DNA of 64,000 nt, from NCBI GenBank assembly GCA_022844565.1, contig JALHLK010000011.1:57043-121042 (forward strand), in the 5' to 3' direction. How positions within the stretch are numbered: position 1 is the stretch's first letter; the number at the start of each line of letters is the position of its first letter. Position numbers and translations under genes: made by a program. Shown here in pieces: positions 45,635 through 54,655 of the stretch. The notes beneath the pieces were generated by a model. It did not search any database. It saw nothing but the letters and a program-made list of their open reading frames with translations, and had not been told where the DNA came from. Source of the DNA: Saprospiraceae bacterium (lineage in GTDB: Bacteria > Bacteroidota > Bacteroidia > Chitinophagales > Saprospiraceae).

Positions 45635-46354
45635 GATGGTTTTATTAATGACTGACGCAATTGTTTATGTTTATTTATTTATCTCTTTGTACCAGCTTGT
45701 GGCTTTCTGCTAACTCTAATGAAAGTTCTCTGCATAGTTTCAATTTTTCAAGTTTACCACGTAGAATAATTATCCAACACTGAATACTCAAATGCTGTAA
45801 AGAAATGACATATGAAATGTCATTTTAACCAAAATTAGTCATTAGAAAATTTATTACGGAGTTAAATTTGAGTTTTTTTCATAACGATTAGTATAAGCTG
45901 AAAGACAGTGCTTTCAGTTCGCTCCTAAATTGGTACATTGGTGCCAATTTTATACGGATCTCATCCTTTACCATCCCGATTGCTATCGGGATGCTTCAGT
46001 CGGTAAAATGTCTCATTTTAGTGCACTTTAACCCCTCATGACAAAGTTCTAATTACCAATTTGGGTTTAAAATTCCTGCCAACGTTTTGCAGACTGGCAG
46101 TCGTTTTAATGCCACCAATATAAAGACACAAAAATACCGCTACTCATACGACCAACTTTCCGTACAATCTAGCTAAACGCCACGAAACTCAATTTTCATT
46201 TAAGACTACGCCTTTTTAATAACAAAATTCTATTTTAAAGCTCCAGTCCTTTAGGTTGCGCCTGCTATTTAAGTTGTTATTTTTCAGATGTTTATCATCG
46301 CGTTCATCGCATGGGCACTAGACGCAACGAATGATAAGTTGTAAAATGACCTTT
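45635..46354. other. 720-base intergenic stretch with several repeats
   Basis: No gene is seen. It holds copy D of the dispersed repeat (45711-45875), a perfect 9-bp hairpin CATCCCGAT-TGCT-ATCGGGATG (45972-45993) of a kind common in Bacteroidota genomes, and AACGTTTTGCAGACTGG near 46083, which resembles one arm of the attC-like palindrome at 39.0 kb. An imperfect inverted repeat follows at 46291-46333 (TTATCAT ... ATGATAA). Confidence 0.5.
45711..45875 (-). repeat. dispersed upstream repeat, copy D (diverged)
   Basis: Begins AACTCTAATGAAAGTTCTC, corresponding to the start of copies B and C. It continues with CTGCATAGTTTCAATTTTTC, corresponding to copy C, and ends at GGAGTTAAATTTG. It is more diverged than the others. 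It lies 77 bases upstream of the four-helix membrane protein gene, again in the same orientation. Confidence 0.5.
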
Positions 46355-46696
46355 TTATTTCAGTCCTTGTTTTTCCATCATCTTTAGTCCATAGTTTCGT
46401 ATGGTGGTTATTAGTTCAATGATTTCCTTTCCTTGTTCTGTTAAACTATATTCTGTTTTAGGTGGAACGACTGCAAATACTTTACGGTTGATGTAACCGT
46501 CTTCTTCCAATTGTCTTAACTGTGTTGTAAGCATTTTGTCAGAAATATGCGGAATGTCTTTTCTCAATTCTCCATATCTCATCGTCTGGTCTTTGAGTCG
46601 CCATAATATTGGTGCTTTCCAAGTTCCACCAATTTGCTCCATTACCAATTGAACTGGGTTGTAGTAAATTTTTCCGTTGTATATGAAATCTGGCAT
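46355..46696 (-). CDS. HxlR-family transcriptional regulator
   Basis: A 113-residue winged-helix regulator. Family signature: QIGGTWKAPILWRL (about 21-34), then MRYGELRKDIPHISDKMLTTQLRQLEEDGYI and the wing VPPKTEYSLTEQGK. HxlR proteins often sense redox or reactive carbonyl stress. There is no conserved N-terminal Cys here; it starts MPDFIYNGKIYYNPV. It diverges from the six-gene operon at 46916-51196 and is its most likely regulator. Confidence 0.92.
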   Translation of the reverse strand: MPDFIYNGKIYYNPVQLVMEQIGGTWKAPILWRLKDQTMRYGELRKDIPHISDKMLTTQLRQLEEDGYINRKVFAVVPPKTEYSLTEQGKEIIELITTIRNYGLKMMEKQGLK

Positions 46697-46757
46697 CGCC
46701 TGTAACTATTGATTTTGTTAATACTTACCAAAAAGTCTGTATCGCACTTATGGGTTA

Positions 46758-46783
46758 AACTATATGCAAATATATGTATAGTT
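46758..46783 (-). promoter_or_regulatory. hxlR-type gene promoter with overlapping palindromic operator
   Basis: On the minus strand TATATTTG (46774-46767) matches TAnnTTTG and lies about 70 bases upstream of the regulator start. It is centred inside the palindrome AACTATA-N12-TATAGTT (46758-46783), which is likely the self-binding site. Toward the operon, CAACTTTG at 46864-46871 is a one-mismatch -7 element 45 bases before its first gene. Confidence 0.5.
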
Positions 46784-46915
46784 CAGATTTTTGCACCATA
46801 AATTTTAATCATTGAATAAAACAATGGTCAAGTAAGTTTTCATAATGTCATTTTTATTTCTTTCAACTTTGGGATTAATGGCAAAAAATCAAGTAAAAAT
46901 TTAAAATCTAAAAAT

Positions 46916-47680
46916 ATGGGAAAAGTAATCGAAGTAAACAATTACGTGCACTTTCACGGGGCGCCTTCAAAAGGCAAAATTTTAATGGTGGCAAGTTCAC
47001 CAAGTGTTAGTAAGCAAACAGGTTGGCCAATCGGTTTTTGGGTGGCTGAATTAACACACCCTTTGAGCGTTTTTCAAGAGGCTGGTTTTGAAGTTGAATT
47101 GGTTTCTACCGAAGGCGGAAAATTAGAAATGGATGGTTACTCCAATCCTACCGATGCAAGTGGTTATTCGGCTCACGATGTCATTTCTTTAGGCTACATG
47201 CAACAAGATTGGTTCAACAAATTTCTTGAAAATACTAAAAAGTTAACTGAAGTTGATGCAAAGAACTATGATGCTATTTTCTTGGTTGGTGGTCAAGGCC
47301 CTATGTACACTTTCAAAGAAAACAAAGATTTAGAAAAATTATTTGTAGCTTTTTATGAAGGAGGAAAACCAAGTTCTGCAGTTTGTCATTCTACCACATT
47401 ATTGTTAGAAGCACGAAATACGAGTGGAGAATTATTGGTAAAAGGTAAAACTTGGACTGGTTTTGCTGATGCCGAAGAAGAATTTGCAGATCAAGCTGTG
47501 GGGATGAAAATACAACCGTACAGAATTGAAACTGAAGCAAAGAAAATTGAAGGAACAAATTTCAAAGTAGCTGCTCCATTTAGTGCGTATGCTATTCAAG
47601 ATGGAAATTTAATTACAGGACAACAACAAAATTCTGGTGCAGCCGCTGCGGAGTTAGTAGTGAAGGCCTTGAATAAATAA
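46916..47680 (+). CDS. DJ-1/PfpI family protein (type 1 glutamine amidotransferase-like)
   Basis: A 254-residue protein of the Hsp31/DJ-1 type. The nucleophile elbow is SSAVCHSTT with Cys157, and the segment IFLVGGQGPMYTF forms the preceding oxyanion region. The Glu of the DJ-1 site is likely in HPLSVFQEAGF. Relatives act as glyoxalase-III-like enzymes or chaperones against carbonyl or oxidative stress. It is the first gene of a packed operon; its stop shares one base with the next start (TAATGA). Confidence 0.9.
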   Translation: MGKVIEVNNYVHFHGAPSKGKILMVASSPSVSKQTGWPIGFWVAELTHPLSVFQEAGFEVELVSTEGGKLEMDGYSNPTDASGYSAHDVISLGYMQQDWFNKFLENTKKLTEVDAKNYDAIFLVGGQGPMYTFKENKDLEKLFVAFYEGGKPSSAVCHSTTLLLEARNTSGELLVKGKTWTGFADAEEEFADQAVGMKIQPYRIETEAKKIEGTNFKVAAPFSAYAIQDGNLITGQQQNSGAAAAELVVKALNK

Positions 47681-48342
47681 TGAAATTGAATTTCAAAATG
47701 TGCTTTATTGCAATGGCAATGTTTCTTTGTACAGGCATTGCCTTTGCTCAAATTCCAGTGGAAGTTTTTGCTGGGGATAAAAAGGCAACAATGGATATAA
47801 TGTTTTTCAAGTATATTAAAAACAAAGATGGTCAAAATTCTAAATTTTTATTTTTTAATCGAAATCGTGCAAGTATAGATTACAACATGACGGAAACTAC
47901 CAATTTACCACAGTTTGGATTTACCGAAGCATTTAGTTTTAACCACGAAAAAATGAAAGGTATTGCACCTGTAGTAGTGGTAAGTATCTTGAATAGAGGC
48001 GTTTATCCAAAATCAGGGTTGCAGTTTGCAAAAATTAAAAAATATTATACTATTTTCAGTTGGTTAGTTTCAGAAACCTTGAAAGAGCCCAATATTGATT
48101 TTTTCTTTTTGGCAAGATATACTCCAAAATTATCCGATAAGTTATATTTGTTTTCACAAATTGAATTTGTCAATACTTTTCCAACTGTTGAACAAAATAA
48201 TTTTTCATTTACTCAACGTTTTCGTTTAGGTTTGAAGGTAAAAGAATTTCAATTTGGTGCAGGTTTAGATCTATCACAATTAGGCAGAAATGACTTTAGC
48301 AATACCAAAAACTTTGGCGGATTTTTAAGATATGATTTTTAG
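47680..48342 (+). CDS. DUF5020-like outer-membrane barrel protein
   Basis: A 220-residue protein with a signal peptide (about 1-24, ending AFAQ) and alternating beta strands ending in a terminal aromatic (RYDF), as in outer-membrane barrels. Strand-rich stretches such as FTQRFRLGLKVKEFQFGAGLDL fit the DUF5020 family, which is structurally like nucleoside-specific channel (Tsx) proteins. It probably gives small-molecule passage across the outer membrane. It is second in the operon, three bases before the bestrophin gene. Confidence 0.75.
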   Translation: MKLNFKMCFIAMAMFLCTGIAFAQIPVEVFAGDKKATMDIMFFKYIKNKDGQNSKFLFFNRNRASIDYNMTETTNLPQFGFTEAFSFNHEKMKGIAPVVVVSILNRGVYPKSGLQFAKIKKYYTIFSWLVSETLKEPNIDFFFLARYTPKLSDKLYLFSQIEFVNTFPTVEQNNFSFTQRFRLGLKVKEFQFGAGLDLSQLGRNDFSNTKNFGGFLRYDF

Positions 48343-48345
48343 AAT

Positions 48346-49278
48346 ATGATAGTTAAAAGAAATTTTGATTTGCAAAAAGTGTTTTGGAATATTCGTTTTG
48401 AAACACTGACAACTCTTTTAGTAGCAATAACAGTTTTTTTATTGCATAAATTTAAAGTCATTGACATTGCTTTACCTTTTTCTATTGCTGGAATTTTAGG
48501 TTCGGCATTAGCTATTTTTATTGTGTTTAGAAACCAAAGCAGTTACGCTCGTTGGTGGGAAGCACGAACCATTTGGGGCGGAATTATCAACAACAGTCGT
48601 ATTTTTGCAAGGCAAATTATTGCGAATGTGGATAATGCTGTTGCTATCGGAAAGACAGAAAAAGTTGAGGCAGAAAACTATAAAAAAGAAATGATTGATA
48701 GACAAATTGCCTTTGCACATAGTTTGCGTTTGCATTTAAGAAAGCAAAATCATTTAGAGGAATTTAAACATTTATTGTCTGAAAATGAATTTGAAATCAT
48801 TCGACAAAAACAAAATCGTCCAAATATTTTATTGCATAAACAAGGAATAAGAATTAAAGAAGCAATGCAAAAAGAAATGTTGGGTGCTTTTGATAATATT
48901 AGCATGGAACCCAATTTGGCAACCTTCAGCAATTGGCAAGGTGCTTGTGAGCGCATTAAAAACACACCTTTACCTATGAATTATCAATATTTTACCAAAC
49001 TATTTTTGTATGTTTTTATTTTTGTATTACCTATTTGTTTGACAGGAGATTTCTCAAAAATGAATATAGATTTTATGATAATTCCTATCAGTTTTATTAT
49101 TAGTTTTGTCTTTGCTGTGATGAATAGAGTTGGTGAAATCAATGAAAATCCGTTTGATAATCAAATCTCAGATATTCCTATAACGGCACTTTGCAATACT
49201 ATTGAGCGAGATTTAAAAGAAATGTTGGGCGAAAATTTGCCTGAAAAATTAGAACCTCAAAAGGGTTTTTTATACTGA
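48346..49278 (+). CDS. bestrophin-family anion channel
   Basis: A 310-residue membrane protein. The bestrophin signature is clear: FRNQSSYARWWEARTIWGG near residue 61, four main hydrophobic helices, and the C-terminal ENPFDNQISDIPI segment followed by a CNTIERDL helix. Bestrophins are pentameric anion or cation channels; eukaryotic ones conduct chloride and bicarbonate. It shares one base with the next gene (a K+ channel) and lies in an operon with beta-carbonic anhydrase, which would make bicarbonate flux a sensible role here. Confidence 0.9.
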   Translation: MIVKRNFDLQKVFWNIRFETLTTLLVAITVFLLHKFKVIDIALPFSIAGILGSALAIFIVFRNQSSYARWWEARTIWGGIINNSRIFARQIIANVDNAVAIGKTEKVEAENYKKEMIDRQIAFAHSLRLHLRKQNHLEEFKHLLSENEFEIIRQKQNRPNILLHKQGIRIKEAMQKEMLGAFDNISMEPNLATFSNWQGACERIKNTPLPMNYQYFTKLFLYVFIFVLPICLTGDFSKMNIDFMIIPISFIISFVFAVMNRVGEINENPFDNQISDIPITALCNTIERDLKEMLGENLPEKLEPQKGFLY

Positions 49279-49949
49279 TGAAAACACTAATACACAAGTA
49301 CCGATTTGAGTTATTACTCTTTGCTTTATTGATGGTAATCTTCAACAAGATATTCTTTTTTTCAAACCAGATTTATACTGCTTTTATTTGGCCAGCAAAT
49401 ATGTTGCTCTTAGGAATTGTTTCAGTCGGAATTTTTCACGAAGGGAAGATCGTCATAAAATGGGCTAAAAATATACTTTTCATTATTATATTATCAGTAC
49501 CTTTTTTTGCGTCTTACGTTTTTAACAATCAAACACTTACACCTATTGCTTTGTTATCATATATGGCATTTTACGGTATTATTTTCTTTGAAGTAATGCG
49601 GCAAATTGTCAAAAGAAATGAAGTAACTGAAAGTATCGTTTTAGGTTCATTATGTGGTTTTTTATTAATCATTTTTGTAACATCGTTTAGTTTTTTACTC
49701 ATAGATTTTATTGACCCTGATTCTTTTAGAAGTTTAAAAGGAACAAGCATTCCCGAAAAATACCATCAAATTGTCTATTTCAGTAGTATTACGCTATCTA
49801 CCATTGGGTATGGTGACATAACACCTTCATCAGATAATGCAAGGCTGTTAGCCGCATTTTGGGGCATTATTGGTCAATTTTATATGGTCGCCGTTGTAGG
49901 GATCATCATTTCCAAATTCACATCAAAATACAATAATAATGGACTTTAA
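49278..49949 (+). CDS. potassium channel, six-helix type with TIGYGD filter
   Basis: A 223-residue membrane protein with about six hydrophobic helices. The last two flank the pore loop with the K+ selectivity filter TIGYGD at residues 175-180. Helix four lacks the regular Arg/Lys of a voltage sensor, and there is no cytoplasmic RCK domain, so gating is unknown. Its start overlaps the bestrophin stop (TGATG) and its end overlaps the carbonic anhydrase start by 11 bases. Confidence 0.9.
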   Translation: MKTLIHKYRFELLLFALLMVIFNKIFFFSNQIYTAFIWPANMLLLGIVSVGIFHEGKIVIKWAKNILFIIILSVPFFASYVFNNQTLTPIALLSYMAFYGIIFFEVMRQIVKRNEVTESIVLGSLCGFLLIIFVTSFSFLLIDFIDPDSFRSLKGTSIPEKYHQIVYFSSITLSTIGYGDITPSSDNARLLAAFWGIIGQFYMVAVVGIIISKFTSKYNNNGL

Positions 49950-50583
49950 TCAAATTTTTAAAAACAACGAAAAATGGATTGCTGAAAAGCTTGCGTCCAA
50001 TCCAGACTATTTTACTGAATTGTCTAAAGGTCAATCACCTGAGTTTTTGTATATCGGTTGTTCAGATAGCCGTGTAACAGCCGAAGATTTGATGGGCGTG
50101 CAACCTGGAGAAGTTTTTGTGCATAGAAACATTGCCAATCAAGTGATTCCTATAGATAACAATGTGAATTCTGTTGTGCAGTATGCTGTGGAGCATCTTA
50201 AGGTTAAACACATCATCGTATGTGGTCATTATGAATGTGGTGGAGTGAAAGCTGCCTTACACCCAAGCGATATGGGACAACTCAATAGTTGGCTGCAAAC
50301 CCTACGAGATGTTAGACGTTTGCATAAAGACGAATTGGAAAAAATATCGGACCCACAGCAATTATTTGACCGTTTGGTAGAATTGAACGTTCGAGAGCAA
50401 TGTATGAACATCATCAAAATAGATCATGTGCAACGCAGTTGGTACAAAACCGGTTTTCCAAAAGTACACGGCTGGGTGTTTGATGTTCGAACTGGTAAAC
50501 TCATCGATTTGGGAATGAATTTGGAAAAAGAGTTTATGGAAATTAGAGTTATTTATGATTTGAAACCCTTAGAAAATAAATAA
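49939..50583 (+). CDS. can: beta-class carbonic anhydrase
   Basis: A 214-residue beta-carbonic anhydrase that interconverts CO2 and bicarbonate. Zinc ligands and catalytic dyad are all present: Cys41, Asp43 and Arg45 in GCSDSRV, and His97 and Cys100 in CGHYECGGV. Length and ending are normal for the cytoplasmic enzyme. It overlaps the K+ channel gene and is one base from the next gene, so translation is coupled. Its pairing with a bestrophin is the most telling part of the operon. Confidence 0.95.
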   Translation: MDFNQIFKNNEKWIAEKLASNPDYFTELSKGQSPEFLYIGCSDSRVTAEDLMGVQPGEVFVHRNIANQVIPIDNNVNSVVQYAVEHLKVKHIIVCGHYECGGVKAALHPSDMGQLNSWLQTLRDVRRLHKDELEKISDPQQLFDRLVELNVREQCMNIIKIDHVQRSWYKTGFPKVHGWVFDVRTGKLIDLGMNLEKEFMEIRVIYDLKPLENK

Positions 50584-50584
50584 A

Positions 50585-51196
50585 ATGAATATAGCAATTA
50601 TTGGCACTGGAAATGTAGGCGGAGCATTAGCGACCAATTGGTCAAAAAAGGGACACAACATTAATTTAGGGGTTCAAGATGTAAACAATTTTAAGGGTCA
50701 AGACCTATTGAAAAATGAAAATACAAGGGTTTATTCCATCCGGGATGCGGTAGAAAAATCCGAAGTTATTTTGATAGCTACGCCACCCACAGCCATTTTT
50801 AATATTTTGGAGCAAATGGGTGATGTTTCAGGCAAAACAATTATTGATGCCACGAATGCAGTTATGAAAAGTCCAGAACCATATAAAACAGTTTATCACG
50901 CACTGGTAGACAAAACCAATACAGAAGTTGTAAAATGTTTTAATACAACTGGTTATGAAAACATGCTTAACCCCATTTACAATGGCGAAGCGATAGATAT
51001 GTTTATGGCGGGTGACAGCGAAAAAGCCAAAGCTATTGCATTGCAATTGTCAACCGATGCTGGTTTTGGATCTTGTATAGATTTTGGTAAGTCGGACAAA
51101 GTAGAATTGTTAGAAAAATTTGCTTTATCTTGGATTAACTTGGCAATTATGCAAGGTCACGGTCGTAATATGGCGTTTAAAGTGGTTCGTAGATAG
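50585..51196 (+). CDS. NADP/F420-type oxidoreductase (coenzyme F420-dependent NADP oxidoreductase-like)
   Basis: A 203-residue Rossmann-fold protein. The dinucleotide-binding motif is IIGTGNVGGALA at residues 4-15. It has the typical shape of the F420-oxidoreductase-like domain: ATPPTAI, KTIIDATNAV, and VVKCFNTTGYENM. No F420 biosynthesis is suggested for this phylum, so NADP(H) with another partner is likelier. It is the last gene of the operon. A 10-bp stem at 51316-51325/51375-51384 lies 120 bases behind it. Confidence 0.85.
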   Translation: MNIAIIGTGNVGGALATNWSKKGHNINLGVQDVNNFKGQDLLKNENTRVYSIRDAVEKSEVILIATPPTAIFNILEQMGDVSGKTIIDATNAVMKSPEPYKTVYHALVDKTNTEVVKCFNTTGYENMLNPIYNGEAIDMFMAGDSEKAKAIALQLSTDAGFGSCIDFGKSDKVELLEKFALSWINLAIMQGHGRNMAFKVVRR

Positions 51197-51315
51197 TTTT
51201 TTGTTGGGCTGTTTTTGTATAATTGTAGATTACATTTATCAGCAACCTCAATGACGTCAAAAGGTCACTGACTGGTGATTTAACAATCGAGTAATACTAT
51301 GAAAGAGATTTTTTT

Positions 51316-51384
51316 ACTGAGGAAAAGAAGTATGAAATTCGAAAGTAATCTTTATTGTAGAAGGATATTTAAGATTTCCTCAGT
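51316..51384. repeat. inverted repeat behind the carbonic anhydrase operon
   Basis: ACTGAGGAAA and TTTCCTCAGT form a perfect 10-bp stem with a 49-base AT-rich loop. It could be a terminator, a small structured RNA or a repeat. The 300-base gap around it contains no gene. Confidence 0.5.
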
Positions 51385-51454
51385 ATAAACAGAAATTAAT
51401 CCAAAGGAAACTATTACTTGTCAAATGACAATATAACTTCGGAATTTATTCATA

Positions 51455-51462
51455 TACCTTTG
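51455..51462 (+). promoter_or_regulatory. -7 promoter element for the SGNH lipoprotein gene
   Basis: TACCTTTG matches TAnnTTTG, 33 bases upstream of the ATG at 51495. No good -33 box is visible at the usual spacing. Confidence 0.4.
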
Positions 51463-51494
51463 TGGGCATAAAAATGAACACTAAAAAATAAGTC

Positions 51495-52157
51495 ATGGAT
51501 AAAATCTTGTATACAGCCGGTATAGTTTTGTTTTTTACGATTGCAACTTTAAGTTGTTCGAAGAAAAATGAATTACTTACTGATCCTATTGTTATTGAAG
51601 TAGATGAGCATTTCAAAGAAGCAGAAGCAAATATACTTTTTATTGGTAATAGTTTGACTTATACAAATGACTTACCAAAGCTTGTTAAAAACTTAGCATT
51701 TGCAAAAGGTAGGAAAATAAATGTGACTTGTCAATGTATTTCAAATTATGCCTTGGTAGATCATTGGGCTGATGGGAAAATACAAAACCTTATAAAAATA
51801 GAGAGATTTACCCATGTCGTTATACAGCAAGGTCCTTCATCACAAGAAGAAGGAAGGATTATGCTTATTGAATATGGAGGCATGATTAAGGAACAATGTG
51901 AGGCAAACAAAGCAAAATTGGCATTCTATATGGTTTGGCCTTCAAGATCTAATTATAGAACATTTGACGGAGTAATCAAAAACTATACGGACGCTGCTCA
52001 GGCTAATAATACGATATTGTGCCCGGTAGGACTTGAATGGAAAAAACATTTTGATCAGACAAACGATTTTTCTTTCTATGGTCCAGATGAATTCCACCCT
52101 TCACTTAGAGGGAGTATGAAAGCAGCTGATGTAATCTATAAGTCTTTATTTGAATAA
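51495..52157 (+). CDS. SGNH/GDSL-type hydrolase, lipoprotein
   Basis: A 220-residue lipoprotein (lipobox ending at Cys21). The SGNH hydrolase blocks are visible: Ser53 in FIGNSLT, an Asn-type block with QQGPSSQ (about 111-117), and the Asp198/His201 pair in GPDEFHPS. Members are esterases, often deacetylating polysaccharides or lipids, but the substrate here is unknown. It stands alone and is followed by two other secreted proteins. Confidence 0.85.
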   Translation: MDKILYTAGIVLFFTIATLSCSKKNELLTDPIVIEVDEHFKEAEANILFIGNSLTYTNDLPKLVKNLAFAKGRKINVTCQCISNYALVDHWADGKIQNLIKIERFTHVVIQQGPSSQEEGRIMLIEYGGMIKEQCEANKAKLAFYMVWPSRSNYRTFDGVIKNYTDAAQANNTILCPVGLEWKKHFDQTNDFSFYGPDEFHPSLRGSMKAADVIYKSLFE

Positions 52158-52293
52158 TTTTATGCTATTAAATTTTAATCTAAACTAAGCATAATCATAA
52201 GTTTTATGAAAATGGTCAAAACAATATTGACAACTCTAAACATATTCGAAAGTACAGTCACAAATATTTAAAAAATCTAAAAAATCTAAAAAA

Positions 52294-52764
52294 ATGTATA
52301 AAGTACAAATCATTATTTTTCTATTGTCTACACAAGTTGCCTATGCTCAATACCAAACTTCGGATTTCGAAAATTTCAATGCGTTACAAGGTGTTTGGGA
52401 GAGAGAAACGAAAAAGGGAAAATCACAAGAAATATGGGAAATTGTCGATAAGTCCACATTCAAGTCGAAGACTATAAATATCAATGGAATGGACACAGTT
52501 TTAAGTGAAACAGTAATTCTTCAATTAAAGGAGAATGAGATTTTTTATACTGTGACAACCATTGGGCAAAATAATGAAAAACCTGTAGCTTTTAAATTGA
52601 TATCCAATGCTAATGATCGATTTACATTCGAAAATAAAACCCACGACTTTCCATCACGGATTATTTATGACCTCGCCGAAAAGAATAAATTAAACGCAGT
52701 AATAGAAGGTGAAATTAATGGGGTCGAAAGAAAAATTAATTTCAATTTTTTTAAAATAAAATAG
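52294..52764 (+). CDS. secreted DUF6265-like protein
   Basis: A 156-residue protein with a signal peptide (about 1-19, ending AYAQ). The mature part looks like a small beta-barrel of the DUF6265 kind. It starts NALQGVWERE and has the diagnostic FENKTHDFPSRIIY segment. Function is unknown; a ligand-binding, lipocalin-like role is assumed for the family. Confidence 0.75.
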   Translation: MYKVQIIIFLLSTQVAYAQYQTSDFENFNALQGVWERETKKGKSQEIWEIVDKSTFKSKTININGMDTVLSETVILQLKENEIFYTVTTIGQNNEKPVAFKLISNANDRFTFENKTHDFPSRIIYDLAEKNKLNAVIEGEINGVERKINFNFFKIK

Positions 52765-52888
52765 GTAGGGTAGATCTATACAAAACTCTATTCAATTAAA
52801 TCTTGTGGTAATTTCTTTCCAAAAGACAAGTCTCCTATACTTGTAATGCCATTTTATTCAGATTATCAAAATTATCAAACTTGTTATT

Positions 52889-53842
52889 ATGTCCAAAATT
52901 ACGTTTTTAAAATTCTTTATATTTTTCCTATTCAACTTTTCAAAGGTATATGGTCAGCAAATTCCTGCTACCCCAGAGATTTTTATGCCAGGAATGATTT
53001 CAAGGGGTCTTAATGAGAGAGATCTAGCCATTTCTCCAGATGGAAAGACAATTTATTTTACGATTGTGGCGCCTCAAAATGTAACGAGCAGGATATTTTT
53101 TATAGAAAAACGGGCTAATAAATCATGGTCAAAACCTAAACTCGCTTCTTTTTCAGGTGATTATCCTGATCTAGAACCCTCCTTTTCGCCAGATGGTCAT
53201 CGGATTTACTTTGCCTCGGAAAGACCTGTAGATGATAAGGAGAAAAAAGATTTTGATCTCTGGTATGTCGAAAGAAACAAGGGTGGATGGTCTGAAGCGA
53301 GACATTTAGATTTTTGTACTGAACAAGACGAGTTTTATCCTTCAGTTACAAAAGATGGATCAGTTTATTTTACCGCCAGCTACAACCACCAAACCAGTAA
53401 AGAAGACATTTTTGTGAGTCGATATTCGCACAAAACTTATGAAAAACCTATGGCTTTGGATACTGCTATCAATTCATCGATGTACGAGTTTAACGCATAC
53501 ATTTCACCTGATGAATCATTTATTATTTTCACAGCCTACGGTAGGAAAGGAGACAAAGGACGGGGTGATTTGTACCTAAGCAAAAGAGTGGAAGGAATAT
53601 GGCAACCTGCAAATCCCATTACTCAAATCAACTCAGATATGCTGGATTATTGTCCTACGGTCAGCTTTGATCAGAAAATTTTGTATTTCACAAGTGAGCG
53701 GACTACCATAAAATCTAATGTTTCAGCCAAAATTCTCCATTACGACGATTTTATAAATTTTCAGTATTCAGCGGGAAATGGATTAGGAGATATTTATTGG
53801 GTGCGCTTTGATGAAATTTTCTCTAGTATCACGAATAAATAA
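52889..53842 (+). CDS. secreted PD40 (TolB-like) beta-propeller protein
   Basis: A 317-residue protein with a signal peptide (about 1-22, ending VYGQ). The repeats ISPDGKTIYF, FSPDGHRIYFASERP, VTKDGSVYFTAS, ISPDESFIIFTA and VSFDQKILYFTSER are WD40-like PD40 propeller blades. Such proteins are periplasmic or surface binding modules. No OmpA-like C-terminus is attached, so the role is unclear. It converges with the Crp/Fnr gene. Confidence 0.9.
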   Translation: MSKITFLKFFIFFLFNFSKVYGQQIPATPEIFMPGMISRGLNERDLAISPDGKTIYFTIVAPQNVTSRIFFIEKRANKSWSKPKLASFSGDYPDLEPSFSPDGHRIYFASERPVDDKEKKDFDLWYVERNKGGWSEARHLDFCTEQDEFYPSVTKDGSVYFTASYNHQTSKEDIFVSRYSHKTYEKPMALDTAINSSMYEFNAYISPDESFIIFTAYGRKGDKGRGDLYLSKRVEGIWQPANPITQINSDMLDYCPTVSFDQKILYFTSERTTIKSNVSAKILHYDDFINFQYSAGNGLGDIYWVRFDEIFSSITNK

Positions 53843-54073
53843 GGCTAGGAATTAATTTCTTACCAAATGACAAGAACATATCATCATTTATAGCAATACT
53901 TTTACTTGCATAAAGGTACTTAGTGATTTATTTCAAATTGCAATCAAAGTAAATGTAAATAAGATGGAGTTTGATCAACTTTGTTGTTGAAAAATTTTGT
54001 TTAGGTTTTGAAAAATCAACAATCATTAACTAATAGGAAGAAAAATATGCTCCTGTTATATAATATGCTCTTT

Positions 54074-54655
54074 CTATCCTTTCCCCATCATCTCCCTTCG
54101 TATCCTACTCAGTGATGTATCTGTTATTCCTAAATAAGTTGCAATATACTTCAATGGTACATGGTAGTTGAATTCAGGATTTTTAAGTATTAAATCTTTA
54201 TACCTTTCGTGTGCAGATTTGGTTTTCATCCAAAGATGAGTTTGTTTTTCTTTTATCAATGCAGAAGTGATTCTGTCTCGTACCCAAACTCTAAATTCTG
54301 GTTGTGTATCAAATAAATGATAAAAGTCTGCTAATGTCATTTTCCAAACTATCATATCTGTCATGGCTTGGTAAGTGCTTTCAGATGGGATTTTTTTCAA
54401 AAAAGAGATTTCATCAACTATGATCTCATATGGACTAAAAAAGTGGGTTGTAATTTCTTCTTTGTCAGAATTTTGGACAAAAGATCTTGCGATACCCTGT
54501 TCTATCAAGTAAATTTCCTTGATAATTTCTCCTTTACGCAGCAATATTTTGTTTCGTGGTATTTCTACTTTGTGATGATGTGAAGCTATAATTATTTTAG
54601 TTTCTCCGCTGATACGGCTGTTCTTGTAAAAGTCGTGGATAAATTGATTGACCAA
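54074..54655 (-). CDS. Crp/Fnr-family transcriptional regulator
   Basis: A 193-residue regulator. The cyclic-nucleotide-binding-like barrel (about 20-115) includes PRNKILLRKGEIIKEIYLIEQG and ITTHFFSPYEIIVDE. The short C-terminal DNA-binding helix pair ends KYIATYLGITDTSLSRIRR. It lacks Fnr-type cysteines. This size and style is typical for Bacteroidota Crp/Fnr relatives of unknown effector. It stands alone, convergent with the PD40 gene. Confidence 0.92.
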   Translation of the reverse strand: MVNQFIHDFYKNSRISGETKIIIASHHHKVEIPRNKILLRKGEIIKEIYLIEQGIARSFVQNSDKEEITTHFFSPYEIIVDEISFLKKIPSESTYQAMTDMIVWKMTLADFYHLFDTQPEFRVWVRDRITSALIKEKQTHLWMKTKSAHERYKDLILKNPEFNYHVPLKYIATYLGITDTSLSRIRREMMGKG

